Source: Tianweitania sp. UT-5YL-CI-8
Lineage (GTDB): Bacteria; Pseudomonadota; Alphaproteobacteria; Rhizobiales; Rhizobiaceae
Assembly (NCBI RefSeq): GCF_030010215.1
Contig: NZ_JASCRR010000005.1
Span: 186,001-250,000 of the forward strand
Reading direction: 5' to 3'
Length of the DNA: 64,000 bases
A model generated the notes under the pieces. That model saw nothing but the letters and a program-made list of their open reading frames with translations, was not told the origin of the DNA and searched no databases. Below, in pieces: positions 28,688 to 37,887 of the stretch (the stretch's first letter is position 1; every line of letters starts with the position of its first letter). The position numbers were made by a program, and so were the translations under genes.

Positions 28688-29106
28688 TTCTCTCTCCTGT
28701 TTTTAATATGTTCGCAATTTGTTCTAATTTTGTCCTAAAGTCAACGAACAAAACGTGAAAATATAGGAGGAAAAGCCTAGACCGATTCCGTGGTGAACGA
28801 AGCGTTTACGATTGGGTTAAGGATTGGCCGGTGATTCGGGGGTTCGAACACCGCACAACCGAATGCTGGTCACATTTCTCGTGAGGGGCACGAGTTCAAT
28901 AAGTTAGCCCAGATGTTGGGAATGATTGCGCGAGTTGCGCATTATCTTGCACCGCGTCATTCCGTCACTTACACGACCGCAGAGCGGCGAAGACAGCCGG
29001 CTTTCTGTGTCTCTTAAACTGGCGGCATCACAACCGGTTACGTCGATTTGACCGTAAATCAGACGCGAGGCTCATACAGGCGGGATGCTGCCTCGGCCCG
29101 ACGATC
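28688..29106. other. Intergenic region between the small SOS-linked gene and lolD
   Basis: About 420 bp carry the SOS boxes and a TTGACT element near 28740, then sequence in which I recognise no gene. An imperfect GAAC-N7-GAAA at 28746-28760 could be a further half-matching box. No terminator for the lol operon was clear. Confidence 0.55.
28710..28735. promoter_or_regulatory. Tandem LexA (SOS) boxes
   Basis: GTTC (28710-28713), 7 nt, GTTC (28721-28724), 7 nt, GTCC (28732-28735). The first pair matches the alphaproteobacterial LexA consensus GTTC-N7-GTTC exactly, and the second pair with one mismatch. A TTGACT hexamer on the minus strand at 28739-28744 abuts the boxes, so bound LexA would cover the promoter of the 28-residue peptide gene. 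Confidence 0.75.
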
Positions 29107-29793
29107 TCAAAACCCGACGATCTTGCCGTCCTTGAGCGTGACGCGGCGGTCCATGCGGCTGGCGAGTTCGTGGTTGTGGGTAGCAATCAGCGCGGCGAGG
29201 CCGGATTGCTTGACCAACGCAGCCAGCGCGTCGAAGACATAGCCCGCCGTGACGGGATCGAGATTGCCCGTCGGCTCGTCGGCCAGAAGCACGAGCGGCG
29301 CGTTGGCGACGGCGCGGGCAATCGCCACACGCTGCTGCTCGCCGCCGGACAGTTCAGAGGGGCGGTGATGACCGCGTTTGCCGATCTTCATATAGTCGAG
29401 CAACTGTTCGCCGCGAAGCTTGGCTTCCTTGCGCGACAGCCCCTTGACGAGTTGCGGCATCATCACGTTCTCGACCGCGGTGAACTCCGGCAGCAGGTGA
29501 TGGAACTGGTAGACGAAGCCGATATCGTTGCGGCGGATGGCCGTGCGGTCGTCGTCGGGCAGCCGCCCGCAATCGCGTCCCGCCAGGATGACGTCGCCGG
29601 CGTCCGGCCGCTCGAGCAGACCGGCAGTGTGCAGCAAGGTTGATTTGCCCGCGCCGGACGGCGCGACCAGTGCCACCATCTCGCCCCGCTTGAGCGAGAA
29701 CGAGGTGGTGTTGAGGATCGTCAGCGTCCGCTCGCCCTGCACGTAGCGGCGCTCGACATTCTTGAGTTCGAGAACAGTGCCGCCCGTCATCAT
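29107..29793 (-). CDS. lolD: Lipoprotein-releasing ABC transporter ATP-binding protein LolD
   Basis: LolD is the ATPase of the LolCDE complex that detaches outer-membrane lipoproteins from the inner membrane. The 228-residue protein has Walker [10 protein letters not shown], the Q-loop near [16 protein letters not shown], the signature ELSGGEQQR and Walker [12 protein letters not shown], then the H-loop THNHELA. ATG 29793 overlaps the lolC stop by 4 bp (ATGA). The longer open frame extends into lolC and was not used. It forms an operon with proS and lolC. Confidence 0.95.
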   Translation of the reverse strand: MMTGGTVLELKNVERRYVQGERTLTILNTTSFSLKRGEMVALVAPSGAGKSTLLHTAGLLERPDAGDVILAGRDCGRLPDDDRTAIRRNDIGFVYQFHHLLPEFTAVENVMMPQLVKGLSRKEAKLRGEQLLDYMKIGKRGHHRPSELSGGEQQRVAIARAVANAPLVLLADEPTGNLDPVTAGYVFDALAALVKQSGLAALIATHNHELASRMDRRVTLKDGKIVGF

Positions 29794-31076
29794 TCGTACC
29801 TCAATGCCTCGACGGGATCGAGCTTGGCTGCGCGCCAGGCAGGAAACACAGTGGCGATGAACGACAGCCCCAGCGCCATGAGGACGACCGTGACAGTCTC
29901 GCTGAGTTCCATCTTCGCCGGCAACTGGCTGAGGAAATACAGCTCGGGATTGAACAGCACAGTGCCGGAAATCCACGAAAAGAACTGGCGGATGCGCTCG
30001 ACATTCAAACAAATGACAACGCCCAGAAGCACGCCGGCGAGCGTTCCGGTCATGCCGATGGCCGCCCCCGTCATCATGAAGATGCGCATCACCGCGCCGC
30101 GCGTCGCACCCATGGTGCGCAGGATGGCGATGTCGCGGCCTTTGTCCTTCACCAGCATGATCAGTCCGGAAATGATGTTGAGCGCCGCCACCAGCACGAT
30201 CAGCGTCAGGATCATGAACATGACGTTGCGCTCGACCTGCAGCGCGGAGAAGAAGGTCTGGTTGCGCTGCCGCCAGTCGGTCAGAAGAACCGGCCGCTGC
30301 GCGGCTTCCTCGATCAGCGGTTTCAGCGTGTCGACCTGATCGGGATTGTCGACGAAGACCTCGATGGACTGCGCCTTGCCTTCGGAATTGAAATAGAGCT
30401 GGGCTTCTTCAAGCGGCATGTAGACGATGGAGGAATCATATTCCGACATGCCGACTTCGAAGATGGCGTTGACCTGATAGCCTTTTACGCGGGGTGTCAT
30501 GCCCATGGGGGTGACGTCGCCGTCGGGCGAGACCAGCGTGATGGTGTCGCCGAGGATCAGCCCCATCGTGTCGGCCATGCGCTTGCCGATGGCCACGCCC
30601 TGCCCCGCGTCGAAGCCTTCGAGCGTGCCCTGGCGCAGATTCTGAGAAACGATGCTCATCTTTTCGAGGTCGGCGCCGCGGATGCCGCGCACCAGCGCGC
30701 CCGCGCCGGGACCGACAGTGCCTTGCGCCAGAACCTGGCCGTCGACCAGCGGAATGGCGTAACGCACGCCGGCGACGCCGTTGATGCGGTCGGCGACCGC
30801 TGCGTAATCCTCCAACGGCGTATCTTGCCAGCTGACGATGATATGGCCGTTGATGCCCAGGATGCGGGTGAGCAGCTCAGCGCGAAAACCGTTCATCACC
30901 GCCATCACGACGATCAGCGTGGCCACGCCCAGCATGATGCCGAGGAATGAGATGGAGGCGATGACGGAAATCACCGTTTCCTTGCGCTTGGCGCGCAGGT
31001 AGCGCCAGGCGACCATGCGTTCGAAGACGGAGAACGGTCCTGCGCCGGCCGGCTTCGCCGCGACTGCTGTGTTCAT
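29790..31076 (-). CDS. lolC: Lipoprotein-releasing ABC transporter permease LolC/E
   Basis: This 428-residue permease has the MacB/FtsX-like layout: an N-terminal membrane helix (about 36-60, [21 protein letters not shown]), a periplasmic domain of about 220 residues and three C-terminal helices (about 285-420), plus the N-terminal [13 protein letters not shown]. Rhizobia usually carry a single LolC/E-type protein that serves both roles as a homodimer. Its ATG overlaps the proS stop by 4 bp, and its stop overlaps the lolD start, so proS-lolC-lolD is a coupled operon. Confidence 0.93.
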   Translation of the reverse strand: MNTAVAAKPAGAGPFSVFERMVAWRYLRAKRKETVISVIASISFLGIMLGVATLIVVMAVMNGFRAELLTRILGINGHIIVSWQDTPLEDYAAVADRINGVAGVRYAIPLVDGQVLAQGTVGPGAGALVRGIRGADLEKMSIVSQNLRQGTLEGFDAGQGVAIGKRMADTMGLILGDTITLVSPDGDVTPMGMTPRVKGYQVNAIFEVGMSEYDSSIVYMPLEEAQLYFNSEGKAQSIEVFVDNPDQVDTLKPLIEEAAQRPVLLTDWRQRNQTFFSALQVERNVMFMILTLIVLVAALNIISGLIMLVKDKGRDIAILRTMGATRGAVMRIFMMTGAAIGMTGTLAGVLLGVVICLNVERIRQFFSWISGTVLFNPELYFLSQLPAKMELSETVTVVLMALGLSFIATVFPAWRAAKLDPVEALRYE

Positions 31077-32431
31077 TCAGCGATACCCATTTTGGCAGCG
31101 ATACCCAATTTTGCGAGCGCCTGCGCAATCGGCAGCGACTCGCGATCTCCGGTTCTGCGATTCTTGATCTCGACCTCGCCGGCTGCCGCGCCGCGCGGAC
31201 CGACGATCACCTGCCATGGCAGGCCGATCAGGTCTGCGGTGGCGAACTTGCCGCCGGCGCGCTGGTCTGTGTCGTCATAGAGCACATCCTTGCCGGCCTT
31301 GGCGAAGCGGTCGTAGAGCTCAATGCTGATGCGGTCGCATTCCGCGTCGCCGACTTTCATGTTGATCAGGCCGATGTCGAAGGGCGCGATGGACTCCGGC
31401 CAGATGATGCCGTTGTCGTCATGGCTGGCTTCGATGATGGCGGCGATCAGGCGCGAAGGGCCGATGCCGTAGGAACCCATCGAGACGAAGTGCTCCTTGC
31501 CGTCCGGTCCCTGCACCTTGGCATTCATCGGCTTGGAGTATTTCTCGCCGAAGTGGAAGATGTGGCCAACCTCGATGCCGCGCGCCGAAACCTTGTCGGC
31601 CTCGGGCAGGCTGTCCCAGGTAGCTTCCTCATGCATCTCGTCGGTGGCCGCGTAAGGCGTCGTCCACTGCTTGACGATGCCGGCGATCTGCTCGTCATTG
31701 GAGAAGTCGGTGTCGGCGCCCGGAACGGCGAGCGACAGATAGTCCTTGTGGCAGAACACCTGGCTTTCGCCCGTGTCGGCCAGGATGATGAATTCATGGC
31801 TGAGGTCGCCGCCGATCGGGCCGGTGTCGGCGCGCATCGGAATGGCCTGCAGTCCCATTCGGGTGAAGGTGCGCAGGTAGGAGACGAACATGCGGTTGTA
31901 GGCGGCGCGCGCGCCTTCGAAATTCAGGTCGAAGGAATAGGCGTCCTTCATCAGGAATTCGCGGCTGCGCATGACGCCGAAGCGCGGGCGCACCTCGTCG
32001 CGGAACTTCCACTGGATGTGATAGAGGTTGAGCGGCAGGTCCTTGTAGGACTTGACGTAGGAGCGGAAGATTTCCGTCACCATCTCTTCATTGGTCGGGC
32101 CGAACAGCATGTCGCGTTCCTGCCGGTCCTTGATGCGCAGCATTTCCTTGCCATAGTCGTCATACCGACCGCTTTCGCGCCAAAGATCGGCAGACTGGAT
32201 GGTGGGCATCAGGATTTCGAGCGCGCCTGCGCGGTCCTGTTCCTCGCGGACGATGCGGCAGACCTTGTCGAGCACGCGCTTGCCCAGCGGCAGCCAGGAG
32301 AAACTGCCCTGGCCCTGCTGCCGGATCATGCCGGCGCGCAGCATCAACCGGTGCGAGACGATTTCGGCCTCGCGAGGGTTTTCTTTCAGAATGGGCAGGA
32401 AATAGCGCGACAGCCGCATGAGACGTTCCAT
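31073..32431 (-). CDS. proS: Prolyl-tRNA synthetase (short alphaproteobacterial type)
   Basis: This class II aminoacyl-tRNA synthetase charges tRNA-Pro. The 452-residue protein shows the class II motifs ([71 protein letters not shown]) and the C-terminal anticodon domain ([31 protein letters not shown]). It lacks the roughly 180-residue editing (INS) insertion found in E. coli ProRS, as in other alphaproteobacteria, where a free-standing YbaK-type enzyme usually edits. Start ATG 32431 ([19 protein letters not shown]). It is the first gene of the proS-lolC-lolD operon. Confidence 0.97.
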   Translation of the reverse strand: MERLMRLSRYFLPILKENPREAEIVSHRLMLRAGMIRQQGQGSFSWLPLGKRVLDKVCRIVREEQDRAGALEILMPTIQSADLWRESGRYDDYGKEMLRIKDRQERDMLFGPTNEEMVTEIFRSYVKSYKDLPLNLYHIQWKFRDEVRPRFGVMRSREFLMKDAYSFDLNFEGARAAYNRMFVSYLRTFTRMGLQAIPMRADTGPIGGDLSHEFIILADTGESQVFCHKDYLSLAVPGADTDFSNDEQIAGIVKQWTTPYAATDEMHEEATWDSLPEADKVSARGIEVGHIFHFGEKYSKPMNAKVQGPDGKEHFVSMGSYGIGPSRLIAAIIEASHDDNGIIWPESIAPFDIGLINMKVGDAECDRISIELYDRFAKAGKDVLYDDTDQRAGGKFATADLIGLPWQVIVGPRGAAAGEVEIKNRRTGDRESLPIAQALAKLGIAAKMGIAE

Positions 32432-32609
32432 GGAAGACGCTGCCAGAATCGGCAGGGAAAGGACTTTTGTTGCACCGGCTTCATAGCCATTTCATGGCCG
32501 ATTGGGAACATCGGTTAAGACAGCGTACACCATGTTCTTTTTTGTGGCAGAAGTGCTGCTTCATTGTGCAATGCAGCACATGATTGCGTGCGCCGAAGCA
32601 AAATTACAC

Positions 32610-32638
32610 GTGACATTTCGATGAAGCTTGGTCTAAAG
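32610..32638 (+). promoter_or_regulatory. Candidate promoter of the small RNA
   Basis: GTGACA (32610-32615), 17 bp, CTAAAG (32633-32638), ending just before the candidate RNA. Spacing is ideal and the hexamers are fair. Confidence 0.4.
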
Positions 32639-32644
32639 TGCCTT

Positions 32645-32794
32645 AATAATCGAGAAGACAGAGGAAAATCTGTCTTTCCTACGCGGTCAAAGTCTTGGGA
32701 GGATGCGATCTAGGCGCGATTATTCGCCGCCGCCGGTTACCGGAAAGCAGGTCGACGCGTTTAAATTGCAAGGCTTCGGCCTTGCATTTTTTTT
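32645..32794 (+). ncRNA. Candidate small RNA of about 150 nt
   Basis: The region has a promoter-like element upstream, a perfect 5' hairpin AAGACAGA-GGAAAA-TCTGTCTT (32655-32676), a short CCGG-TTA-CCGG hairpin in the middle, and a textbook 3' terminator. A purine-rich CTTGGGAGGATG segment at about 32694-32705 is left unpaired. No coding frame of note is present. A member of a known rhizobial sRNA family is possible, but I cannot assign one from memory. Confidence 0.55.
32767..32794 (+). terminator. Intrinsic terminator of the small RNA candidate
   Basis: A perfect 8-bp stem TGCAAGGC/GCCTTGCA with a TTCG tetraloop (32767-32786) is followed by eight T residues (32787-32794). This is a classical Rho-independent terminator on the plus strand and there is no annotated plus-strand ORF upstream, supporting a non-coding transcript. 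Confidence 0.85.
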
Positions 32795-32938
32795 GGGCGA
32801 ACAACAACTTAGCCGCGTAGATTAAAGTGAAAATGTGACGCTGCGTCAGCCAGTTTTTTAAGCCACGAAATATTGCCGCAGAGCCACAAAGCTTGATGGG
32901 CGGGTTACAAAGCGAAATTTACGCGTATCCCGATAGGC

Positions 32939-33211
32939 TCAGTTCAACTGCTGCGGCAGAAAATTGGGAATATCATCGAGCCCAAAGCCGATCACTTCGA
33001 TCAATCCGTAAAACGAGCCCAGCACGACGAAGCTGACCAGAGTCGTCCACAGGATGGCGCGCAGCATATGCGGGCCGCGCGGCGCGCTGCTCGGGGTGCC
33101 GAGGATGACATTCTGGTCGTCGTCCTGCGTTTTGAGGCCAAAGGGCAGCACCGCGAACAGGACGGTCCACCAGATGATGAAAAAAAGCGCCGTGTAGGTG
33201 ACCCAACCCAT
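32939..33211 (-). CDS. DUF1467 family membrane protein
   Basis: This 90-residue DUF1467 protein has two hydrophobic segments (about 5-24 with FFIIWWTVLFAVLPFGLKTQ and about 52-72) joined by a polar loop containing NVILGTPSSAPRGP. DUF1467 is a small alphaproteobacterial family usually found next to proS and methylmalonyl-CoA epimerase, as here. The biochemical role is not known. The start is ATG 33211. Confidence 0.88.
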   Translation of the reverse strand: MGWVTYTALFFIIWWTVLFAVLPFGLKTQDDDQNVILGTPSSAPRGPHMLRAILWTTLVSFVVLGSFYGLIEVIGFGLDDIPNFLPQQLN

Positions 33212-33326
33212 ATGCGGGACCTTTCTGTGATGCTCGCGCGTAAAACATGTCGCGATCTTTCAGATCGCTTATCACGCTTCAGCTCTCTCTACCCCGAAAC
33301 CGGTGGCAACTTTCGGGAGACATGCA

Positions 33327-33731
33327 TTAGGCCTGCTCGAGTTCCACCAGCGTTCCCTGGAAATCCTTGGGATGCAGAAACAGCACCGGCTTGCCATGCG
33401 CGCCGATCTTCGGTTCGCCGTCACCCAGAACACGCGCTCCGGCAGCCTTGAGCCGGTCGCGGGCTGCGAGAATGTCGTCGACCTCGTAGCAGACATGGTG
33501 CATGCCACCCGCCGGGTTCTTGGCGAGGAAACCGGCAATGCTGGACGCCTCGCCCACGGGTTCGAGCAATTCGATCTTGGTGTTGCCGACATCAATGAAC
33601 ACCACCGTCACACCATGTTCCGGCAACTGCTGCGGCGCGGTCACGGTGGCCCCTAGCGTATCGCGATACAGCGCGCTGGCCGCTGCGATATCCGGTACGG
33701 CGATGGCGACGTGATTGAGGCGGCCCAGCAT
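33327..33731 (-). CDS. mce: Methylmalonyl-CoA epimerase
   Basis: This glyoxalase-fold enzyme interconverts the (R) and (S) epimers of methylmalonyl-CoA, feeding the B12-dependent mutase. The 134-residue product has LNHVAIAVPDIAAASALYRDTLGA at the N terminus, TKIELLEPVGEASSIAGFL, GGMHHVCYEVDDI and VLFLHPKDFQGTLVELEQA, which contain the His and Glu metal ligands. ATG 33731 is preferred because it follows GGGGAGGAAAA; the longer frame runs into heptamer repeats and was rejected. The 5' leader of the gene contains a ten-copy heptamer array. Confidence 0.95.
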   Translation of the reverse strand: MLGRLNHVAIAVPDIAAASALYRDTLGATVTAPQQLPEHGVTVVFIDVGNTKIELLEPVGEASSIAGFLAKNPAGGMHHVCYEVDDILAARDRLKAAGARVLGDGEPKIGAHGKPVLFLHPKDFQGTLVELEQA

Positions 33732-33750
33732 GATGTTTTCCTCCCCGGTG

Positions 33751-33820
33751 GTGAATGGTGAATGGTGAATGGTGAATGGTGAATGGTGAATGGTGAATGG
33801 TGAATGGTGAATGGTGAATG
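33751..33820. repeat. Ten-copy heptamer tandem repeat (GTGAATG)
   Basis: Ten exact tandem copies of the 7-mer GTGAATG lie between rnj and mce, about 20 bp upstream of the mce start codon. Perfect identity of all copies suggests recent slippage, so copy number may vary between strains. It faces an inverted array at 33876-33910. Confidence 0.95.
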
Positions 33821-33875
33821 GTCGGAACAAAGACCTTCATTCAAGGTCAAGCATTTCTTCGCAACGCTTTCAACT

Positions 33876-33910
33876 CACCATTCACCATTCACTATTCACC
33901 ATTCACTATC
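33876..33910. repeat. Inverted heptamer array facing the GTGAATG repeat
   Basis: Five heptads CACCATT, CACCATT, CACTATT, CACCATT, CACTATC are reverse complements of the GTGAATG unit, with small changes. Together with 33751-33820 they can form a stem of about 35 bp with a loop of about 55 nt between rnj and mce. Confidence 0.9.
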
Positions 33911-33911
33911 C

Positions 33912-35582
33912 TCACCTCGTCACAAACACCGTCACCAGCGGCTTCTTGCCCCAGGCTTCGTTGGCGGCGGCGCGGACGGCGCGGCGCACGGCTTCCTGCA
34001 CCAGATCGAGATCTTTTCGCCGTACGCGCGGGATCGAGTCCACCGCGCCGATTGCCGCATCGAGCATCAGGTCGTCTATCGCTTCGCCCGAAGCATCCAC
34101 TTCGGCGACGCCGATGGCAACCAGGTCGGGGTCGCCGGACAACTCGTACTTGTCGTCGAGCACGACATTGACGGCGACATGGCCCGCAAAGGACAGCTTG
34201 CGCCGGTCGCGGATGCCCATCTCCTCGTCGCTGCCGATAAGGTAGCCGTCCTTGTAAACGCGGCCGAACGGCACCTGATCGATGATCTCGGCCGAGCCGG
34301 GCCACAGCCGCAGCACGTCGCCATTGCGAACCTGCGCGACCTGGGCGATGCCGGAAGTCGACATCAACGAGCCCTGCGCGACCAGATGCGCCGCCTCGCC
34401 ATGCACCGGCACGCCGATCTGCGGGCGAACCCATTCATACATGCGGCGCAACTCGCTGCGGCGCGGATGGCCCGAGACGTGAACCAGCGCATCGGTATCC
34501 TCGATCACCTTGATGCCGCGATCGATCAGCGCGTTCTTGATCGCGAGAATGTCCTTCTCGTTGCCGGGAATGGAGCGAGAGGAAAACACCACCGCATCGC
34601 CCGGCGACAACGCCACGGCCTTCATCTCGTCGCGGGCGAGCTTGGCAAGGGCGGCGCGCGGCTCGCCCTGGCTGCCCGTGCAGATCAGCACCAGGTTCTC
34701 GCGCGGGATGTAGCCGAAATCCTCTTCCGAAATGAAAGGCGGCAGCCCGTCCATATAGCCAAGTTCGCCGGCGACATCGATGACGCGCTTCAGCGACCGG
34801 CCCATCACCAGGCACTGGCGACCGGCATCGCGGGCGGCTTCGGCGATGGAGCGGATACGCCCGACATTGGAGGAGAATGTGGTGACGGCGACGCGGCCGA
34901 CGGATTTCTCGATGACCTCGCGCAGGCCCTGGCCGACGGCTTTCTCGGACGGCGATTCGCCCTCGCGCATCGCATTGGTAGAATCGCACACCAGCGCCAG
35001 AACGCCTTTGTCGCCGAGCGCACGGAACCGCGCCTCGTCTGTCATCGGGCCGATCTCCGGATCGGGATCGATCTTCCAGTCGCCGGTGTGGACCACGGTG
35101 CCGGCCGGCGTGGTGATCGCCAGCGACACCGGCTCGGGGATGGAGTGGCTGACGGGAATGGCTTCGATCTCGAACGGGCCGACGGTAAACGTCTCTCCTG
35201 CCCGGTAGATGGTCACGGGGATCTTCGTGGCACCGCGCTCGCCCTGGCGCTTGGCTTCGAGCAGGCCAGCCGAAAAGGGCGTCATCCAGACCGGCGCCTT
35301 CAGGCGCGGCCAGATATCGAGCAAGGCGCCGTAATGGTCTTCATGCGCATGGGTGATGATGATGCCGCGCAGCCGGTCGAGATGCTGTTCGATGAAACGC
35401 GTGTCGGGCAGCACGAGGTCGACGCCAGGCAAGGTGGCGTCGGGAAAGGTGACGCCGACATCGATGACGATCCATTCGCGCGTGGCAGCGGGGCCGAAAC
35501 CGTAGAGGGCGAAATTCATGCCGATCTCGCCGACGCCGCCCAGCGGCACGAATACGAGCTCGTCGCCCTTAGTTTTCGCCAT
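33912..35582 (-). CDS. rnj: Ribonuclease J
   Basis: RNase J is a metallo-beta-lactamase-fold 5'-to-3' exo- and endoribonuclease for rRNA and mRNA maturation. The 556-residue protein has FVPLGGVGEIGMNFALYGFG at the start, the zinc motif HAHEDH (78-83), SHSIPEPVSLAITTPAGTVVHTGD, the beta-CASP block CDSTNAMREGESPSE, and VHGEAAHLVAQ near 390, then a C-terminal domain that binds RNA. Start ATG 35582. It is followed by mce across the heptamer arrays and preceded by birA on the same strand. Confidence 0.96.
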   Translation of the reverse strand: MAKTKGDELVFVPLGGVGEIGMNFALYGFGPAATREWIVIDVGVTFPDATLPGVDLVLPDTRFIEQHLDRLRGIIITHAHEDHYGALLDIWPRLKAPVWMTPFSAGLLEAKRQGERGATKIPVTIYRAGETFTVGPFEIEAIPVSHSIPEPVSLAITTPAGTVVHTGDWKIDPDPEIGPMTDEARFRALGDKGVLALVCDSTNAMREGESPSEKAVGQGLREVIEKSVGRVAVTTFSSNVGRIRSIAEAARDAGRQCLVMGRSLKRVIDVAGELGYMDGLPPFISEEDFGYIPRENLVLICTGSQGEPRAALAKLARDEMKAVALSPGDAVVFSSRSIPGNEKDILAIKNALIDRGIKVIEDTDALVHVSGHPRRSELRRMYEWVRPQIGVPVHGEAAHLVAQGSLMSTSGIAQVAQVRNGDVLRLWPGSAEIIDQVPFGRVYKDGYLIGSDEEMGIRDRRKLSFAGHVAVNVVLDDKYELSGDPDLVAIGVAEVDASGEAIDDLMLDAAIGAVDSIPRVRRKDLDLVQEAVRRAVRAAANEAWGKKPLVTVFVTR

Positions 35583-35600
35583 GCTTGTTCCTTTCAGCGG

Positions 35601-36428
35601 TCAGGACGAGCCTGCCGAAGCCACCGCGCCGAAATGAACATCGCCGGCGGCAATCTTGATTGTTTCACCTTGTGCGTCACGGATCACGAAACGGCAATCC
35701 TGATCGATCGTTTCGAAAATTCCCCGCACGATATTTCCTTCGAGCTGGACGGCCACCTCTCTGCCGAGACCGGCGGCGCGCTGAAGCCAGCGGTCGCGAA
35801 TGGCCGATAGCCCGCGCCCGCCATCCCAGACGCGCTCGATATCGGTCCAGGCATCCGAGAGCGCGAGAAACAGCATCTCGGCATCGGCTCGCGAGCCCAG
35901 TGCAGCAAGCGACGTCGCCGGATAAGGCACATCCTCGGGGTAGGCCGCGACATTGACGCCGATGCCTATGGCTATCGCAAGGCTGCCACCCGGCAGCATG
36001 GTCGATTCGAGCAGGATGCCGGCCATCTTGGAGCCGGATGCCAGCACGTCGTTCGGCCATTTCAGCTCGAAGCGTCGGACATTGCCGCCACCGCCGCCAT
36101 CCGGGCCGATGGAAATGCGCGCATTGGGAGCGACCGCGTCGAGCGCTTCCGACAGGGACAGCCCGGCAACGAAGCCGAGTGTCGCAGCATGCGACAGATC
36201 TTTATGGAGGACCTTGAGCAATGTGGCGGCCAGATTGCCTTCCAGCGTTGCCCATGGGCGGCCGCGCCGACCCCTGCCGCCATCCTGCTTCCTCGAGACA
36301 ACCCAGAGATTGCCAGGGTGCCCTTCCCGGGCCCTGTCCAGTGCAAGTGCATTGGTGGAGCCGACAACGTCATGGGCCTCAAGCTGGAAACCAGCCGAGG
36401 CCGCATGGGGAGCGAGACGGAAGCTCAT
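35601..36428 (-). CDS. birA: Biotin-[acetyl-CoA-carboxylase] ligase
   Basis: BirA attaches biotin to carboxyl-carrier proteins via biotinyl-AMP. This 275-residue form lacks the N-terminal DNA-binding domain, so it is a monofunctional ligase. Conserved blocks are VGSTNALALDRAREG, RKQDGGRGRRGRPWATLEGNLAATLL (the biotin/AMP loop), FELKWPNDVLASGSKMAGILLE and IAIGIGVNVAAYPED. ATG 36428 was chosen because MSFRLAPHAASAGFQLEAHD precedes the first conserved block and sits 4 bp after the nuoN stop. The location right after nuoN is the classic rhizobial order. Confidence 0.95.
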   Translation of the reverse strand: MSFRLAPHAASAGFQLEAHDVVGSTNALALDRAREGHPGNLWVVSRKQDGGRGRRGRPWATLEGNLAATLLKVLHKDLSHAATLGFVAGLSLSEALDAVAPNARISIGPDGGGGGNVRRFELKWPNDVLASGSKMAGILLESTMLPGGSLAIAIGIGVNVAAYPEDVPYPATSLAALGSRADAEMLFLALSDAWTDIERVWDGGRGLSAIRDRWLQRAAGLGREVAVQLEGNIVRGIFETIDQDCRFVIRDAQGETIKIAAGDVHFGAVASAGSS

Positions 36429-36432
36429 TGCG

Positions 36433-37869
36433 TCAAAAGAAGCTCTTTGCCGCAGCCCCGGCAACCTGTCCGACCGGACCGGCGATGAGGACGTAAAGCA
36501 GCACGAAAGCGCCGGACACGCCGAGCACGAGGCGGAGTTCGCCCGCCATCGGCACGAAGCCGCCGACCGGCTCGTCGAACCACATGATCTTGATGATGCG
36601 CAGGTAGTAATAGGCGCCCACCACCGAAGCCAGAACGCCGATCACAGCCAGCGCGTAGAGCCCGGATTCCATCGCCGCCAGGAAGACGTACCACTTGGCG
36701 AAGAAGCCGGCGAGCGGCGGAATGCCCGCGAGCGAGAACATCAGGATGGTCAGGATGGTGGCCATCAGCGGGTTGGTCGAGGACAGGCCGGCGAGTTCGC
36801 TGATCTGCTCGACCGGGCCGTCCTTGCGGCGCATCGACAGGATGAAGGCGAAGGTGCCGAGCGTCATCACCAGATAGATGAGCATATAGATCGCCACACC
36901 ACGGACGCCGTTCTCGCTGTTGGCTGCGAGACCGACGAGCGCATAACCCATATGGCTGATCGAGGAATAGGCCATCAGGCGCTTGATGTTCTTCTGGCCA
37001 ATGGCGGCGAAGGCGCCGAGCAGCATGGAGGCAATGGCCACGAAGACGATGATCTGCTGCCAGGCCGCCGCGATGGGCTCGAACGCGCCCATGGTGACAC
37101 GGACAAGCAGCGCCATGGCCGCCATTTTGGGAGCGGCGGCGAAGAACGCCGTCACCGGCGTCGGCGCGCCTTCATAGACATCGGGCGTCCACATATGGAA
37201 CGGCACGGCCGAAATCTTGAAGGCAAGGCCGGCGAGCACGAAGACCAGGCCGAAGGTCAAGCCGAGCTGGTTGCCATCGGTCGAAAGTGCCGCGGCAATC
37301 GCCTCGAAGCTGGTGTTGCCGGTGAAGCCGTAAATCAGGCTGATGCCATAGAGCAGCATGCCGGAAGACAGCGCGCCGAGCACAAAGTATTTCAGACCAG
37401 CTTCGGTGGACCGCACGCTGTCGCGGTTGATCGCAGCGACGACGTAGAGCGCGAGCGACTGCAGTTCCAGCGAAAGGTAGAGGCTGAGCATGTCGTTGGC
37501 CGACACCATCAGCATCATGCCGAGCGTGGCCAGCATGATCAGCACGGGGTATTCGAACTTGTCGAAACGCTCCGCCTTGGCGAAGCCAACCGACATGATC
37601 ATGGTCACGACCGAGCCGATAAGGGTCAGAACCTTCATGAAACGGGAGAAACCGTCGGTCACGAAGGCGCCGCCGAATGCAGCTCCGTCCTGGCCGAAGA
37701 CGATCATCCACGCGCCGGCCGCGAGCAGTACGGCAACGGCAAGGCCCGTCACAGTGGTGTTGGCGCGTTCGCCCGAATAGACGCCGACCATCAAGAGCAC
37801 CAAGGCGCCGATGGCGACGATCAGCTCGGGAGCGAGCAGCGAAAGACTGGAGAGGAGTTCAGGCGTCAT
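36433..37869 (-). CDS. nuoN: NADH-quinone oxidoreductase subunit N
   Basis: NuoN is one of the three antiporter-like membrane subunits that pump protons in complex I. The 478-residue protein has about 14 hydrophobic helices, with the conserved segments [52 protein letters not shown] (with the essential Lys) and [16 protein letters not shown]. Last nuo gene of the operon; its stop is 4 bp before the birA start. The spacing to nuoM is 18 bp. Confidence 0.97.
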   Translation of the reverse strand: MTPELLSSLSLLAPELIVAIGALVLLMVGVYSGERANTTVTGLAVAVLLAAGAWMIVFGQDGAAFGGAFVTDGFSRFMKVLTLIGSVVTMIMSVGFAKAERFDKFEYPVLIMLATLGMMLMVSANDMLSLYLSLELQSLALYVVAAINRDSVRSTEAGLKYFVLGALSSGMLLYGISLIYGFTGNTSFEAIAAALSTDGNQLGLTFGLVFVLAGLAFKISAVPFHMWTPDVYEGAPTPVTAFFAAAPKMAAMALLVRVTMGAFEPIAAAWQQIIVFVAIASMLLGAFAAIGQKNIKRLMAYSSISHMGYALVGLAANSENGVRGVAIYMLIYLVMTLGTFAFILSMRRKDGPVEQISELAGLSSTNPLMATILTILMFSLAGIPPLAGFFAKWYVFLAAMESGLYALAVIGVLASVVGAYYYLRIIKIMWFDEPVGGFVPMAGELRLVLGVSGAFVLLYVLIAGPVGQVAGAAAKSFF

Positions 37870-37887
37870 GGTCTCGCGAAACCCCTG

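Larger units (their letters stand above)
32432..32938. other. Intergenic region between proS and the DUF1467 gene
   Basis: About 500 bp without a convincing ORF. Its centre holds the small RNA candidate and its terminator described separately; the flanks hold an AT-rich stretch near proS and nothing else I can name. Confidence 0.6.

Noticed and set aside
28503-28751. An 82-codon minus-strand ORF overlapping the SOS-linked peptide
   Set aside because: It has no ribosome-binding site, crosses the LexA boxes, and overlaps the lipB end; the 28-residue frame has the strong SD.
33751-33910. CRISPR array
   Set aside because: The units are contiguous 7-mers without spacers, and there are no cas genes.
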